Shown here: positions 9,050 through 18,762 of the stretch, piece by piece
Position numbering within the stretch: the first letter of the stretch is position 1
How the letters are laid out: each line of letters starts with the position of its first letter
Assembly (NCBI GenBank): GCA_964401835.1
Contig: CAYNZP010000006.1
Location: 80,572 to 144,571, forward strand
DNA: 64,000 bases
From: CAYNZP01 sp964401835
Lineage (GTDB): Bacteria > Planctomycetota > Phycisphaerae > SM23-33
Direction of reading: 5' to 3'
Translations under genes and position numbers: made by a program
The notes under the pieces: generated by a model
Database searches by the model: none
What the model saw: only the letters and a program-made list of their open reading frames with translations
What the model was told of the DNA's origin: nothing

Positions 9050-10792
9050 ATGAAAATCAAAAAGGGCATCGGCGTTTCACCGGGCGTGGCATTCGGCCCC
9101 GCCGTGGTGCTGGATACTGAGGAGTTTGAAATTCCTCAGCGTCATGTGCCCGTTGACCATGCCCAGGCTGAATTCACTCGACTGAAAAAAGCCATTTCCG
9201 TATCCAAGAGCGAGATCAAGGACCTTCAAAAACGTAGTGCTGAGAGACTTGGCAAGGAAACCGCGAGGATTTTTGATTTCCACCTCGGCATGCTCGATGA
9301 CAAAGACCTTCAGAAAAAGTTCTCCGAGACGATACTTGGCGGAAATGTTACTGCTGAATATGCGGTCGCTACGGTACTGAGAGGTTATGCTAAAGAATTT
9401 CACACAATGCCGGACTACTTTGCGGACCGCGTAAAGGACGTCTACGATATAGAAAAACGTCTTCTCAGGAATCTAATCGGCCAGCACCGCCAGTCTCTCT
9501 CGCATCTCAAGCAGGATGTTGTCGTGTTGGCTCACGATATGACTCCTTCTCAGGCGGCGGCAATGGACAGAGGGCACATCAATGCCATTGCAGTGGATGC
9601 CGGCGGTGCGACGTCTCATACCGCAATTGTCGCCCGTGCCCTGGGCATCCCCGCCGTTGTCGGCCTAAATGACGTAACCACCGAGGCATCAGCCGGTGAT
9701 ACAGTCATTATTGACGGTAATCGCGGGATAGTCGTTGTTGACCCGGATGAAAGCACCCTTGAAGAATATCGCAGCTATGCTAAACAGCAGGTCGAATTCA
9801 TACACAGCCTGGACGCACTGCGAGACCTACCGGCGGTCACTCGTGACGGACATGAGATTACGCTTCTGGGCAATATCGAATTTCCCGATGAAGTGCACAC
9901 CGTCATAGATAAAGGCGCCTTGGGAGTCGGGCTTTATCGTACGGAATTCCTCTATATCGGGGCTGATACCGAGCCCTCAGAAGAAGACCACTACAATGCT
10001 TACAAAAAGGTGGTCGAAACGTGTCAGAATCGGCCGGTGGTTATCCGCACGCTAGACCTGGGTGCAGACAAATATACACAGTCGCGGGCACGAGAACCCG
10101 AGAGAAACCCGTTTTTGGGTTGCCGCAGTATCAGATTCTGTTTGCAGAACCTTCCCATGTTCAAAACGCAGATAAGAGCAATTTTGCGGGCAAGCGTTGA
10201 CGCCAACACTTCCATGCTTTTCCCGTTGATAACAAATATCCTGGAACTGCGTCAGGCCAAGACAATTGTCCGCGATGTCATAGAAGACCTCGAAGAAGAA
10301 GGAATCGAGCATCGCAACGACGTGCCGATTGGAATGATGGTCGAGGCGCCTTCAGCGGCGCTTCAGTGCGGTTCTTTCGCACAGGAGGTCGACTTCTTCT
10401 CCATAGGAACAAATGACCTCATCCAGTACACACTGGCTGTCGACAGGGGCAATGAAAGGGTCGCGTCATTATTTTCAGCCGCCCATCCGGCGGTTTTGAA
10501 GCTTATTAAAGATATTATTCGCGCAGGCCAAAGGTATGATGTGCCGGTCAGCTTGTGCGGCGAAATGGCTGGTGATCCTCAATTCACCCTGCTGCTGCTT
10601 GGTATGGGCCTGAGGGTTTTCTCATGCGCCCCGCCGGCCGTACCTGAAATTAAGAAAGTTATCCGCTCGGTGACCCTCAAGCAGGCAATGGAGGTCGCCC
10701 GGCGTGTTATGAGCTTTGATTCGGACAACGAAACAATCAATTTCCTGCGGGCCGAGACTCGCGAACTGTTACCGGAAGTCTATCTGGAATAG
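9050..10792 (+). CDS. ptsI: PTS enzyme I (PEP-protein phosphotransferase)
   Basis: 580-aa cytoplasmic enzyme I of normal length that transfers phosphate from PEP to HPr. Domains in order are the HPr-binding helical part, the phosphohistidine domain with His190 in GGATSHTAIVARALGIPAVVG, and the PEP-binding TIM barrel with GLYRTEFLY, the SIGTNDLIQYT loop and the catalytic Cys in SLCGEMAGD. With ptsH and ptsN it gives a complete phosphorelay without a membrane permease, hence probably a regulatory chain. Confidence 0.95.
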   Translation: MKIKKGIGVSPGVAFGPAVVLDTEEFEIPQRHVPVDHAQAEFTRLKKAISVSKSEIKDLQKRSAERLGKETARIFDFHLGMLDDKDLQKKFSETILGGNVTAEYAVATVLRGYAKEFHTMPDYFADRVKDVYDIEKRLLRNLIGQHRQSLSHLKQDVVVLAHDMTPSQAAAMDRGHINAIAVDAGGATSHTAIVARALGIPAVVGLNDVTTEASAGDTVIIDGNRGIVVVDPDESTLEEYRSYAKQQVEFIHSLDALRDLPAVTRDGHEITLLGNIEFPDEVHTVIDKGALGVGLYRTEFLYIGADTEPSEEDHYNAYKKVVETCQNRPVVIRTLDLGADKYTQSRAREPERNPFLGCRSIRFCLQNLPMFKTQIRAILRASVDANTSMLFPLITNILELRQAKTIVRDVIEDLEEEGIEHRNDVPIGMMVEAPSAALQCGSFAQEVDFFSIGTNDLIQYTLAVDRGNERVASLFSAAHPAVLKLIKDIIRAGQRYDVPVSLCGEMAGDPQFTLLLLGMGLRVFSCAPPAVPEIKKVIRSVTLKQAMEVARRVMSFDSDNETINFLRAETRELLPEVYLE

Positions 10793-10850
10793 TCAGAAAA
10801 ATTCAAAAATTCTCGGCCGGGGAGATTGGCAAAACTTGGAAAGGCAGAAT

Positions 10851-11534
10851 TTGTCACAGAGATGGGGTATATGGTTGGCCATTGAGGGCGACCTGCGTTT
10901 TTTGTCGCATCATGATACAATTCGTTTAATCGAACGTATCACCTCGAGGGCACAGATAGCGGTCAAGTATTCTCAGGGGTTTAATCCCCGGCCGATCTTT
11001 TCGTTAGCATCTCCTCGCTCGGTCGGAATAGCAACTGAGGGCGATTTATTGGTGATTTCCCTCAACGAACCGCTCGAAAGCGACAAATCCCCCGAATTAC
11101 TGCAACGCCTGAATGAGCAGGCGCCCAGGGGCCTGCGATTTCTGCAAGCCAGGCCCATAACAGCCAAACCTACCCCCCGCCCACGGCGGAGTTTCTATGA
11201 AATCGAACTTTCGCCGGAAAAACTGTCTGCGGTGAGTAAGAAGATCGAACAGCTCACCAATCTGGATCTCTGGGAAATCCAACGACAAAAACCATCAAAA
11301 AAACGTGGCCGGTCTATAATGACTCGGCATATAAATTTAAAGCCGCTAGTTGAGCAACTCAAAATCGACGGAAATCTGCTTCGTATTACACTTATCCCTC
11401 AAGGCGACCTTTGGGCCCGCCCGGGAGAAGTGCTAAGGCTTCTGGGCCTGGACGAACAGACAGATCTGGCGAATGTAATTCGCTCAGAAGTCGACTACGG
11501 CTTAGGCAATGAAAACTTGGCAGCAACTGCTTAG
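10851..11534 (+). CDS. TIGR03936/DUF2344 radical SAM-linked protein
   Basis: 227-aa protein of the DUF2344 group, recognised by LAIEGDLRFLSHHD near the start and by KYSQGFNPRP. In many bacteria this domain is fused to or encoded beside a radical SAM protein upstream of rng; here it stands alone before RNase G. Its role is not established, and links with tRNA or ribosome maturation have been proposed. The TTG at 10851 is chosen because GGAAAGG lies six bases upstream and similarity starts immediately after; the open frame extends to 10716, inside ptsI. Confidence 0.8.
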   Translation: MSQRWGIWLAIEGDLRFLSHHDTIRLIERITSRAQIAVKYSQGFNPRPIFSLASPRSVGIATEGDLLVISLNEPLESDKSPELLQRLNEQAPRGLRFLQARPITAKPTPRPRRSFYEIELSPEKLSAVSKKIEQLTNLDLWEIQRQKPSKKRGRSIMTRHINLKPLVEQLKIDGNLLRITLIPQGDLWARPGEVLRLLGLDEQTDLANVIRSEVDYGLGNENLAATA

Positions 11535-11553
11535 TAGGATGCGAGATTAAAGT

Positions 11554-13422
11554 ATGACAAAGGAAATGTTAATAGATACGGTAAAGGGGTTTGAAAGCCG
11601 AATAGCTATCGTCATTGACGGGGTGCTGGAGGAGCTTTACATAGAAAGAGCCTCAAACGGATACAACGTCAGCAACATCTACAAGGGAAAGGTTACGAAC
11701 GTCGAGCCATCGATACAGGCTGCTTTCGTAGACTTCGGGCACGGCAAAAACGGCTTTCTGCATATATCAGACCTCAGCCATCAGTATTTCCCCAAGGCCC
11801 AGCAAAAGACCGAACCGGTCGGCCGGAAAAGATCCCACAGGGAAAGGCCCCCTATCCAGGAGTGTCTGCGCCGTGGGCAGGAAGTTGTCGTTCAGCTGAC
11901 AAAAGAAGGAATCGGCACCAAGGGCCCGACACTTACGACATATCTTTCCGTACCGGGCAGATTGTTAGTGATGATGCCGGGAATGACCAAGCTCGGAATT
12001 TCGAGAAAAATCGAAGACGAAGAAGCCCGCCTTAAAAGCAGGAAGCTACTTGGCGAACTGAAGCTACCGCCGGACATAGGCTTTATTGTTCGAACAGCGG
12101 GAATCGACAAGAGCAAGAGAGAGCTTCAGCGAGACCTGAATTACCTGCTTCGTTTGTGGAAAGGAATCAAGAAACGCATCAAGAGCTGCCCCGCTCCATG
12201 CGAAATTTACCGCGAATCCGATCTGGTCATCCGCACCAGCCGCGATATCTACAACTCCGACATCGACAGAATTATATGCGATAACGAATCAGTGGCGCGC
12301 CGCGTCAAGGAATTTCTCGATGCCGCCATGCCACGAAGCAAAAACCTTGTCGAAGTCTATAAAGGCAGGGAAGGTCTCTTCCACGATTACGGTCTGGAAG
12401 GCGAAATCGAAAAAATCTACTCGCGTCGAGTTGAATTGCCCTCGGGCGGTTCTTTGGTTATCGACCAGACTGAAGCTCTCGTCGCCGTGGACGTCAACTC
12501 CGGGAAATACAGAGAACATTCCGACGCCGAAACTACTGCGCTAAAGATCAATACCGAAGCTGCTAAAGAAATCGCACGACAATTGAGGCTTCGTGACCTT
12601 GGTGGTGTCGTCGCCATGGATTTCATCGATATGCGGGAGGAAAAAAACCGCCGTACTATCGAAAAAACCGTCCGGGAAGCGATCAAGAAAGACCGTGCAA
12701 AGAGCAAGGTCCTAAAGATGAGCAGCTTCGGAATAATCGAAATGACACGCCAGCGGGTCAGGCCGTCTCTGAAACACAGTTTCTATGAAACCTGTAATTA
12801 CTGCAAAGGGTCAGGGTTGATAAAATCCGAGGAATCGCAATCGCTAGCTGTTATGAGATGCCTGAGGCGAGCGTGTGCCCATGAAGATATCCAGAATATT
12901 GAGATAGTGGTAACCCCAGCGGTTCAGAATTATCTGGTAAACGATCAAAGGCAGGAGATCGGCCGGCTGGAAGATGAGTCTGGAAAAAAGATTATGATCC
13001 GTTCCGATATGAGCCTTGGCGGTGATGATATTCGTGTGACTTGTCGAAACGCTCGCGGTTCGAAAGTTACTTGCGAGCATCCCGAGCCTAAAACTAAGGG
13101 GCAAATTGAAGTTGAGACTGTCGATATAAGAGATATTCCGGAAACACCCGAGCCGTTATCCGAACAAAAAACGCCAGAGAAAACCAAAGCAGAAACAAAA
13201 CCAAAAGCAAAAAAGATGAGGAAAAGAAGCAGACGGTCATCGAAGAAACAGGGAAAGGCAACTCAGGAAGAAACAAAGCCCAAAAGCAAAGACCTAGTCG
13301 AAAAAAAGCAAGAGGAAGCAAAAAAGTCTGCCCCGAAAAAAGCTAAAAGAGGTCCCAGAAGAAGGTCTAGACGAACCAAGCCCAAAGCCCAGGGCAAAGA
13401 CAGAAAAAAAGCCGAAGATTAA
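11554..13422 (+). CDS. rng: Ribonuclease G/E family endoribonuclease
   Basis: 622-aa RNase. An S1 domain (about residues 35-135) precedes the catalytic core, where the metal-binding Asp residues lie in VAVDVNSG and AMDFIDM. The zinc-link motif CNYCKGSG follows near residue 415. The C-terminal 110 residues or so are Lys/Arg/Glu-rich and disordered, resembling an RNA-binding tail rather than a full degradosome scaffold. It matures rRNA and starts mRNA decay. The gene ends convergent with accD, and the two stop codons overlap by 4 bp. Confidence 0.92.
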   Translation: MTKEMLIDTVKGFESRIAIVIDGVLEELYIERASNGYNVSNIYKGKVTNVEPSIQAAFVDFGHGKNGFLHISDLSHQYFPKAQQKTEPVGRKRSHRERPPIQECLRRGQEVVVQLTKEGIGTKGPTLTTYLSVPGRLLVMMPGMTKLGISRKIEDEEARLKSRKLLGELKLPPDIGFIVRTAGIDKSKRELQRDLNYLLRLWKGIKKRIKSCPAPCEIYRESDLVIRTSRDIYNSDIDRIICDNESVARRVKEFLDAAMPRSKNLVEVYKGREGLFHDYGLEGEIEKIYSRRVELPSGGSLVIDQTEALVAVDVNSGKYREHSDAETTALKINTEAAKEIARQLRLRDLGGVVAMDFIDMREEKNRRTIEKTVREAIKKDRAKSKVLKMSSFGIIEMTRQRVRPSLKHSFYETCNYCKGSGLIKSEESQSLAVMRCLRRACAHEDIQNIEIVVTPAVQNYLVNDQRQEIGRLEDESGKKIMIRSDMSLGGDDIRVTCRNARGSKVTCEHPEPKTKGQIEVETVDIRDIPETPEPLSEQKTPEKTKAETKPKAKKMRKRSRRSSKKQGKATQEETKPKSKDLVEKKQEEAKKSAPKKAKRGPRRRSRRTKPKAQGKDRKKAED

Positions 13423-14285
13423 CGTCCGCAATAATCGATTAATCGAGCAAGCTCGCTTCGAAGTTCTTTGCGATGGACTATCATATCTATGAAGCCATGC
13501 TCTACCAGGAACTCCGCCCTTTGGAATCCATCAGGCAATTCAGTCTTGATAGTATTTGCGATCACACGCTGGCCTGCAAAACCGATAATGGCTCCAGGTT
13601 CGGCCATTATGATGTCGCCCAGCATTGCAAAACTCGCGGTCGTTCCTCCCGTGGTCGGATCAGTCAGAAGCGAAATATAAAATCCGCACTCCTCGTCGAA
13701 CTTACCCAAGGCTGCGGACGTCTTAGCCATTTGCATCAGGCTCAATGCTCCTTCGTGCATTCTTGCGCCACCCGAAACACAAACGATGATCAACGGCAAC
13801 TTCGATGACGTTGCTTCTTCGATAATCAGGGTGAGTTTCTCTCCGAGCACCGATCCCATCGAGCCCATCAGAAAATCACCGTCCATTACACCAAGTGCGA
13901 CACGGCGGCCCTTGATATAGGCTATGCCGGTCAACACAGCTTCGGTCTGGCCGGTTTTGTCCTGCTCTTTACGAATTCTCTGGGAATACTCCTGCCCAAG
14001 CCATTTGAAGTCCAACGGATCGGCTGGCGCTATATCAGCAAAATGTTCCTCAAAGCTGTCCGGGTCCGTCAGGAGTTCTATCCTCTTTCGAGCATTAATC
14101 CTGAAATGATACTCGCACTTCGGGCATACGCTGATGTTTTCCTCAACCGCTTTGCGATAGAGCATTTCTTCGCAGCCCGGACACCTCAGCCACAAACCGT
14201 CGGGAATATCCCTCTTTTGACGTTGGGCTGGTCCTTCGAATACTGAAGAATCAAACGGGCTTGTTGCTGGGTTCGTCTCTGCCAT
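13419..14285 (-). CDS. accD: Acetyl-CoA carboxylase carboxyltransferase subunit beta
   Basis: About 288 aa, standard for AccD. An N-terminal Cys4 zinc ribbon (CPGC and CPKC, 18 residues apart) leads into the carboxyltransferase fold with GGARMHEG, DPTTGGTTASFA and GFAGQRV. With AccA it moves the carboxyl group from biotin to acetyl-CoA, the committed step toward malonyl-CoA. The ATG at 14285 has GGAG six bases upstream; an ATG at 14306 is also possible, while the longest frame (14369) would run into the upstream gene. accA is not in the window. Confidence 0.93.
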   Translation of the reverse strand: MAETNPATSPFDSSVFEGPAQRQKRDIPDGLWLRCPGCEEMLYRKAVEENISVCPKCEYHFRINARKRIELLTDPDSFEEHFADIAPADPLDFKWLGQEYSQRIRKEQDKTGQTEAVLTGIAYIKGRRVALGVMDGDFLMGSMGSVLGEKLTLIIEEATSSKLPLIIVCVSGGARMHEGALSLMQMAKTSAALGKFDEECGFYISLLTDPTTGGTTASFAMLGDIIMAEPGAIIGFAGQRVIANTIKTELPDGFQRAEFLVEHGFIDMIVHRKELRSELARLIDYCGR

Positions 14286-14313
14286 TTTTATCTCCGGCTC
14301 CGACATCAGCTTG

Positions 14314-14883
14314 TCAGAGCGATTTTGAGTCTGCCTCGTAGCTGGCCCATACCATCGGCTGGCTAACATTTTTCCAAAGGCTGCTTATTGAATCTCGTTT
14401 CAGCAAACAAAGAGCCAATCCAAGTGCGACCGGTCTTAGTGTAAGCAAAATTGCCTCATCCTTATGTCGCTTGAGAATATCACGCAAAGCCAATTTCAAG
14501 CGATCAGCGGCCTGCTCAAGCGTCTCGCCACCCGGGGGCTTGGCGCTGGCGGGGTCGTCCTGCCATTGCCTGTAGACTTTTGGTTGACGATGCTTGATCT
14601 CTTTTAAAGTCAGTCCCTGCCATAGACCGTAGTCAATTTCTCTCAGGCCGGCCCTTTTCTTCACTTTTAGCTTAAGCGATTTGCCCAGAAGCCTGGCTGT
14701 TTCAATTTCAGCCTCGCCCGTTCCTGCATAAACCGCCCTGATTTCATGTCGCTGCAAATCCCTAGCCGCTGCTTTTACCTGCTTGACTCCCTGCTCGCTC
14801 AAAGGAGCACCTGAAGAAGATTCCACACGCTGATCCTTTTCCCAGGTAGTCTCACCGGTCCGAATTATGAAAAGCTTGGCCAT
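14314..14883 (-). CDS. Histidine-phosphatase-superfamily protein lacking the catalytic residues
   Basis: 189-aa protein with the phosphoglycerate-mutase/histidine-phosphatase fold pattern. The opening is FIIRTGETTW, so the phospho-accepting His of the RHG motif is Thr9. The second catalytic His, normally in SHG near the C-terminus, falls in LLTLRPVALG, and the central SSPLxRAxQTA motif is degraded to AGTGEAEIETA. REIDYGLWQG, a conserved scaffold element, is kept. It is probably a pseudo-phosphatase with a binding or regulatory role. It lies between rpe and accD, separated from rpe by a short gap, in a run with glycolytic genes. A TTG at 14901 is an alternative start. Confidence 0.8.
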   Translation of the reverse strand: MAKLFIIRTGETTWEKDQRVESSSGAPLSEQGVKQVKAAARDLQRHEIRAVYAGTGEAEIETARLLGKSLKLKVKKRAGLREIDYGLWQGLTLKEIKHRQPKVYRQWQDDPASAKPPGGETLEQAADRLKLALRDILKRHKDEAILLTLRPVALGLALCLLKRDSISSLWKNVSQPMVWASYEADSKSL

Positions 14884-14908
14884 AACCAGGATTCGCACCA
14901 AAAAACCA

Positions 14909-15598
14909 CTATTGGCTTATCGCGTCACGTAAGTTACTTACCGCTTTAGAGATATCGCCCGAACCAAAAATATTTTCGCCGGCTACAAAAACATCTGCGC
15001 CCGCCTGGAAACACTTGCGGGCAGTAGCCGGGTTTATTCCGCCATCAACCTGAAGTCGTTGATTGTCATTAAGCATACCACGCACAGTAGCAATCTTGTC
15101 CAGCATATTTTCCATAAAGCCCTGACCGCCAAAACCGGGCTCTACCGTCATTATAAGCACCATATCCACATCTTTTATAACCGGCTCCAGGGTCTGGGCC
15201 GACGTGCCGGGCTTCAAAGTAACTGCGGCACCTAATCCAAGTTGCCTCAATCGCTCAATCAACTTTTGGGGTTCTTTGGTCGCCTCGATATGGAAGTTTA
15301 TGCTGTCAGCACCAGCCTCTGCAAATCGCTCAAGATAAAATGCCGGGTCATCGACCATCAGATGTACGTCAAGCACGGCATCGGTATATTGGCGTATCTT
15401 TTTAGCAAAGCCAGGACCCACAGAAAGGTTCGGCACGAAATGGGCATCCATTATGTCCACATGAAGGACATCCGCGCCGGCAGCGAGAACTTCGTCTATC
15501 TGCTCGCCGGCTCGGGCAAAATCGACAGCCAACAGCGAAGGGGCTATAAGAGCGCCTTTCGGCAATTGGCCCCACGGATTTTTTCCTTTAACTCTCAT
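14909..15598 (-). CDS. rpe: Ribulose-phosphate 3-epimerase
   Basis: 229-aa TIM-barrel enzyme interconverting ribulose 5-phosphate and xylulose 5-phosphate. Motifs are APSLLAVDF, HVDIMDAHFVPNLSVGP with the metal/catalytic His and Asp, LDVHLMV, and the phosphate-binding VEPGFGGQGF, followed by QVDGGIN and FVAGENIFG. It is 15 bp from pgk on the same strand, so the two are probably co-transcribed. Confidence 0.95.
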   Translation of the reverse strand: MRVKGKNPWGQLPKGALIAPSLLAVDFARAGEQIDEVLAAGADVLHVDIMDAHFVPNLSVGPGFAKKIRQYTDAVLDVHLMVDDPAFYLERFAEAGADSINFHIEATKEPQKLIERLRQLGLGAAVTLKPGTSAQTLEPVIKDVDMVLIMTVEPGFGGQGFMENMLDKIATVRGMLNDNQRLQVDGGINPATARKCFQAGADVFVAGENIFGSGDISKAVSNLRDAISQ

Positions 15599-15613
15599 TT
15601 TGTTTGGAACTTT

Positions 15614-16822
15614 CTATTTTTGGTCTAGTATTTCAATCGGCGGCATGGGCTTGCCTTCCAGGTAAGTCAAAGACGCACCACCACCGGTGGAAACGTGAGT
15701 CATCCTGTCGCCGAGTTTCATCAGCTCGACAGCTGCGGCCGAATCGCCACCGCCTATCACGCTTACTGCCCCGCCGTCAGTAGCCTTTGCAACAGCTTCG
15801 GCTACCGCTTTTGTTCCAGTAGCATATTGCTCTTTCTCAAATACACCCATCGGGCCGTTCCAGACAACCGTGCCCGCTGAAGCAATCTGAGAGCTGAATT
15901 GCTCGACGCTCTTTGGGCCAATGTCCATTCCCATCAAATCTGCGGGAATGTTCACGTCTTTGACATTGGTCGGCACTCCTGCCGCGAAATCGTCAGTAGC
16001 AACATGGTCGCATGGCAGCATTATCTTATCTCCCGCCTTTTCAAGCAGGGCCTTCATTTCCTCGACCTGATCTTCTTCTACAAGGCTCTTGCCAACTTCC
16101 ACGCCCCTGGCCTTTAGAAGAGTATATGCCATTGCCCCACCGATAAGAATGCGGTCAACCTTATCCAGCAAACTCGAGATGAGTTTGATCTTATCGGAGA
16201 CCTTTGCCCCACCGAGAATAGCTACGAAAGGCTGAGCGGGCTGGGCTACTGCCTCGTGCAGATACCTGATTTCCTTTTCAACCAGACAGCCCGCAACTGC
16301 ATCGCCGCCTTTTTCCTTTATAACCTGAGGAACGCCCCACATGCTGGCGTGCTTGCGGTGACAGGTTCCGAACGCGTCATTTACATAAACGTCAGCCATC
16401 GCACTAAGAGCCCTAGCCAATTCCATTACCTCGGCTTCGTCTTTGCTGTCCTCACGCTTATCGAAGCGGACGTTTTCCAGCAGCACTACATCGCCCGAGC
16501 CAAGTTCATCGGCCAACTGTTTTGCCTCGTCGCCTGCAACGTCTGTCGGACCAAGCTTGATTTGCTTACCCAGAAGCTCAGATAGCCTGTCGGCGACGGG
16601 CTTGAGCGAGAATTCCATATTGGCCTGGCCCTTTGGCCTGCCGAGATGGCTGGCGAGTACTAGCTTGCCTTCGCCTTCGATAACCTTTTTTATGCTCGGC
16701 AAGGCTGCGACGATACGCTTGTCATCGGTAATCTTCCCGTTGGATAAAGGAACGTTAAAGTCAACCCGCATGAATACTTTCTTTCCAGCAACGTTAATGT
16801 CTGCAATGGTCTTTGTGGCCAT
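15614..16822 (-). CDS. pgk: Phosphoglycerate kinase
   Basis: 402-aa glycolytic kinase that makes ATP from 1,3-bisphosphoglycerate. The substrate-binding RVDFNVP and SHLGRPKG motifs near the N-terminus, the hinge, and the nucleotide-binding VWNGPMGVFE and GGGDSAAAV are all present. It lies downstream of gap but behind a strong terminator (16855-16887), so it probably has its own promoter and leads the pgk-rpe-phosphatase-like-accD run. Confidence 0.96.
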   Translation of the reverse strand: MATKTIADINVAGKKVFMRVDFNVPLSNGKITDDKRIVAALPSIKKVIEGEGKLVLASHLGRPKGQANMEFSLKPVADRLSELLGKQIKLGPTDVAGDEAKQLADELGSGDVVLLENVRFDKREDSKDEAEVMELARALSAMADVYVNDAFGTCHRKHASMWGVPQVIKEKGGDAVAGCLVEKEIRYLHEAVAQPAQPFVAILGGAKVSDKIKLISSLLDKVDRILIGGAMAYTLLKARGVEVGKSLVEEDQVEEMKALLEKAGDKIMLPCDHVATDDFAAGVPTNVKDVNIPADLMGMDIGPKSVEQFSSQIASAGTVVWNGPMGVFEKEQYATGTKAVAEAVAKATDGGAVSVIGGGDSAAAVELMKLGDRMTHVSTGGGASLTYLEGKPMPPIEILDQK

Positions 16823-16854
16823 AAATTTTAAATCCCTTACAAATTTCCATCAGT

Positions 16855-16887
16855 AAAAAGGCCTGGCCACATCAAAGTGACCAGGCC
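16855..16887 (-). terminator. Rho-independent terminator after gap
   Basis: On the minus strand the stem GGCCTGGTCAC / GTGGCCAGGCC (11 bp, one G-T pair, loop TTTGAT) is followed by TTTTT. It lies 43 bp after the gap stop codon and before pgk. Confidence 0.88.
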
Positions 16888-16929
16888 GGATATTTTCAGC
16901 GAATATCGCCTTATTTTCAAGCTTGCAGC

Positions 16930-17946
16930 TTAAAGTGCAGCCAGCTTTTCGATGAGATCGGCTGTGCGGTTCGAATAACCCCATTCGTTGTCGTACCACA
17001 TGGTTACCTTGGCCAGGTCGCCATCGATAACCATAGTGTTGTTTGAATCGAAGATCGAGCTGTACGGGTTGTGAACGACGTCAGACGAAACAATCGGGTC
17101 GGTGACATACTCAATGATACCCTTCATCGGGCCTTCGGAAGCAGCCTTGATAGTCTCGTTAATCTCTTCGATGCTGGTCTTCTTGGTGAGGTTAATTGTC
17201 AGGTCGGTAATCGAACCAACCGGAACAGGAACGCGAAGAGCAAAGCCGTCGAGCTTGCCATTGAGTTCCGGAAGAACTTTGCCGACCGCAACAGCAGCAC
17301 CGGTGGATGTCGGAATGATATTGACTGCAGCTGCACGTGCACGAGGCTTATCAGCGTGTACCAGGTCGAGAATCTTCTGGTCGTTGGTGTAACCGTGACA
17401 TGTGGTCATCAGGCCTTTGACGATGCCAAATTTCTCGTGCAGGATCTTGGCGACCGGGGCCAGTGAGTTTGTGGTGCAGGATGCGTTTGAAACGCAGGTT
17501 GTTTCCGGTGTCAGGACTTCGTCGTTGACGCCAAGAACTACAGTGGCAGCTGTACCCTTGGCAGGTGCAGAAATAATGACTTTCCTGGCACCGGCATCGA
17601 GGTGGCTGTCGTAACCAGGCTTGTCGTCGGTCTTGTTCGCACGGAAAATGCCCGTCGACTCAAGAGCGACATCCACGCCAAGCTCGCCCCAAGGCAGATT
17701 CGCGGGATTTCTCTCGCTCAGTACCTTGATTTCCTTGCCGTTGACAACCAGTGCGTCCTGCTTGGCTACGACTTTGCCAGGAAACCGGCCCTGTGTTGAA
17801 TCGTAACGCAACAGATACGCCAGCATGTCTGCGTCTGTAAGGTCATTGATTGCAACAACATCAAAGACCTCGGGGCGTTCCATCATAGCCCTAAATGCCA
17901 GCCGGCCAATTCGACCAAAACCGTTTATTCCTACCTTAACTGCCAT
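16930..17946 (-). CDS. gap: Glyceraldehyde-3-phosphate dehydrogenase, type I
   Basis: 338-aa NAD-dependent enzyme. The Rossmann start is VKVGINGFGRIGR, the catalytic Cys is in SNASCTTNSLAP and the C-terminal motif WYDNEWGYSNR is intact. It oxidises glyceraldehyde 3-phosphate to 1,3-bisphosphoglycerate, the substrate of the adjacent pgk product. The ATG at 17946 has AAGGAG upstream; the frame remains open to 18114 but the extra 56 residues have no family counterpart. A 243-bp divergent region separates it from the next gene. Confidence 0.96.
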   Translation of the reverse strand: MAVKVGINGFGRIGRLAFRAMMERPEVFDVVAINDLTDADMLAYLLRYDSTQGRFPGKVVAKQDALVVNGKEIKVLSERNPANLPWGELGVDVALESTGIFRANKTDDKPGYDSHLDAGARKVIISAPAKGTAATVVLGVNDEVLTPETTCVSNASCTTNSLAPVAKILHEKFGIVKGLMTTCHGYTNDQKILDLVHADKPRARAAAVNIIPTSTGAAVAVGKVLPELNGKLDGFALRVPVPVGSITDLTINLTKKTSIEEINETIKAASEGPMKGIIEYVTDPIVSSDVVHNPYSSIFDSNNTMVIDGDLAKVTMWYDNEWGYSNRTADLIEKLAAL

Positions 17947-18189
17947 AGTATCTTGCTCCTTATCAGTGAGTAAACTTTTTTCCCTTTCGCCCTGTCCAAG
18001 GCCCTTTGGCCGCCGGATCAGGCAGAACGGAGTAGAGTAGTGATGAGAGACCTTGTTGTCAACTGCTTTTAAGAGCCCACTAATCCAAACAATAACCAGA
18101 AAACTGCTTGGCAAGCGAGGATGGTCGGGATATCCTCATTGGTATATTAGATCTTTTTTGGCAATTTTATAGAGATATGGAGATTTTTC

Positions 18190-18705
18190 ATGAACGAAAC
18201 AACCCCCACATCTGAACCTGCCCAGCCGACAAGCATGACAAGCTCTGCCGCAAAAGATCCTGTTGTGCGTTTGTTCATCTTCGCGGCCATAATGATTGTG
18301 ATCGGACTCTGGTGCCTTTTTGACGGAGACTTAATTCGGGAAGATTCTGAGTATAAATACGTCCCTTTCTCTTCGGAAAATATTAATCAGTGGGCAAAAT
18401 GGGCGTTCAACCATTATGGCCCATTCGTCTTACTCCCGCCGGGCATTATCGTCGGAATTTATGGCTTAGTCTTTATGCGACGGAAACTCATAGCCGACGA
18501 CAAAGGAATCGGCTATGCGGGTAAAAGCAAAATCGCCTGGGACGAATTCAAGGAAATCGACTCCTCGCTTCTGAAAGACAAAGGCATACTTCACTTGATT
18601 TATGGAGATGGCAAAAAGTTGACACTTGATTCCTGGAAGTTGAAGAACTTCAAGGACCTGGTTTCTTTTGTCGAATCTCACTTGCCGCCGGGGCTAAATG
18701 AGTAA
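18190..18705 (+). CDS. Hypothetical two-helix membrane protein with a PH-like C-terminus
   Basis: 171-aa protein with hydrophobic segments at about residues 28-45 and 75-92 and a polar tail rich in beta-type pattern (KIAWDEFKEIDSSLL, LTLDSWKLKNFKDL). The tail looks like a bacterial PH-like domain, but I cannot name a family. It is divergent from gap and immediately upstream of tRNA-Lys. The N-terminal 25 residues are Thr/Ser/Pro-rich and probably disordered. Confidence 0.7.
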   Translation: MNETTPTSEPAQPTSMTSSAAKDPVVRLFIFAAIMIVIGLWCLFDGDLIREDSEYKYVPFSSENINQWAKWAFNHYGPFVLLPPGIIVGIYGLVFMRRKLIADDKGIGYAGKSKIAWDEFKEIDSSLLKDKGILHLIYGDGKKLTLDSWKLKNFKDLVSFVESHLPPGLNE

Positions 18706-18762
18706 GAATCTAGACCGTTAATTTCATACTGCCCCCTCAAGCCCCTTAAGCAAAATTTGGAC

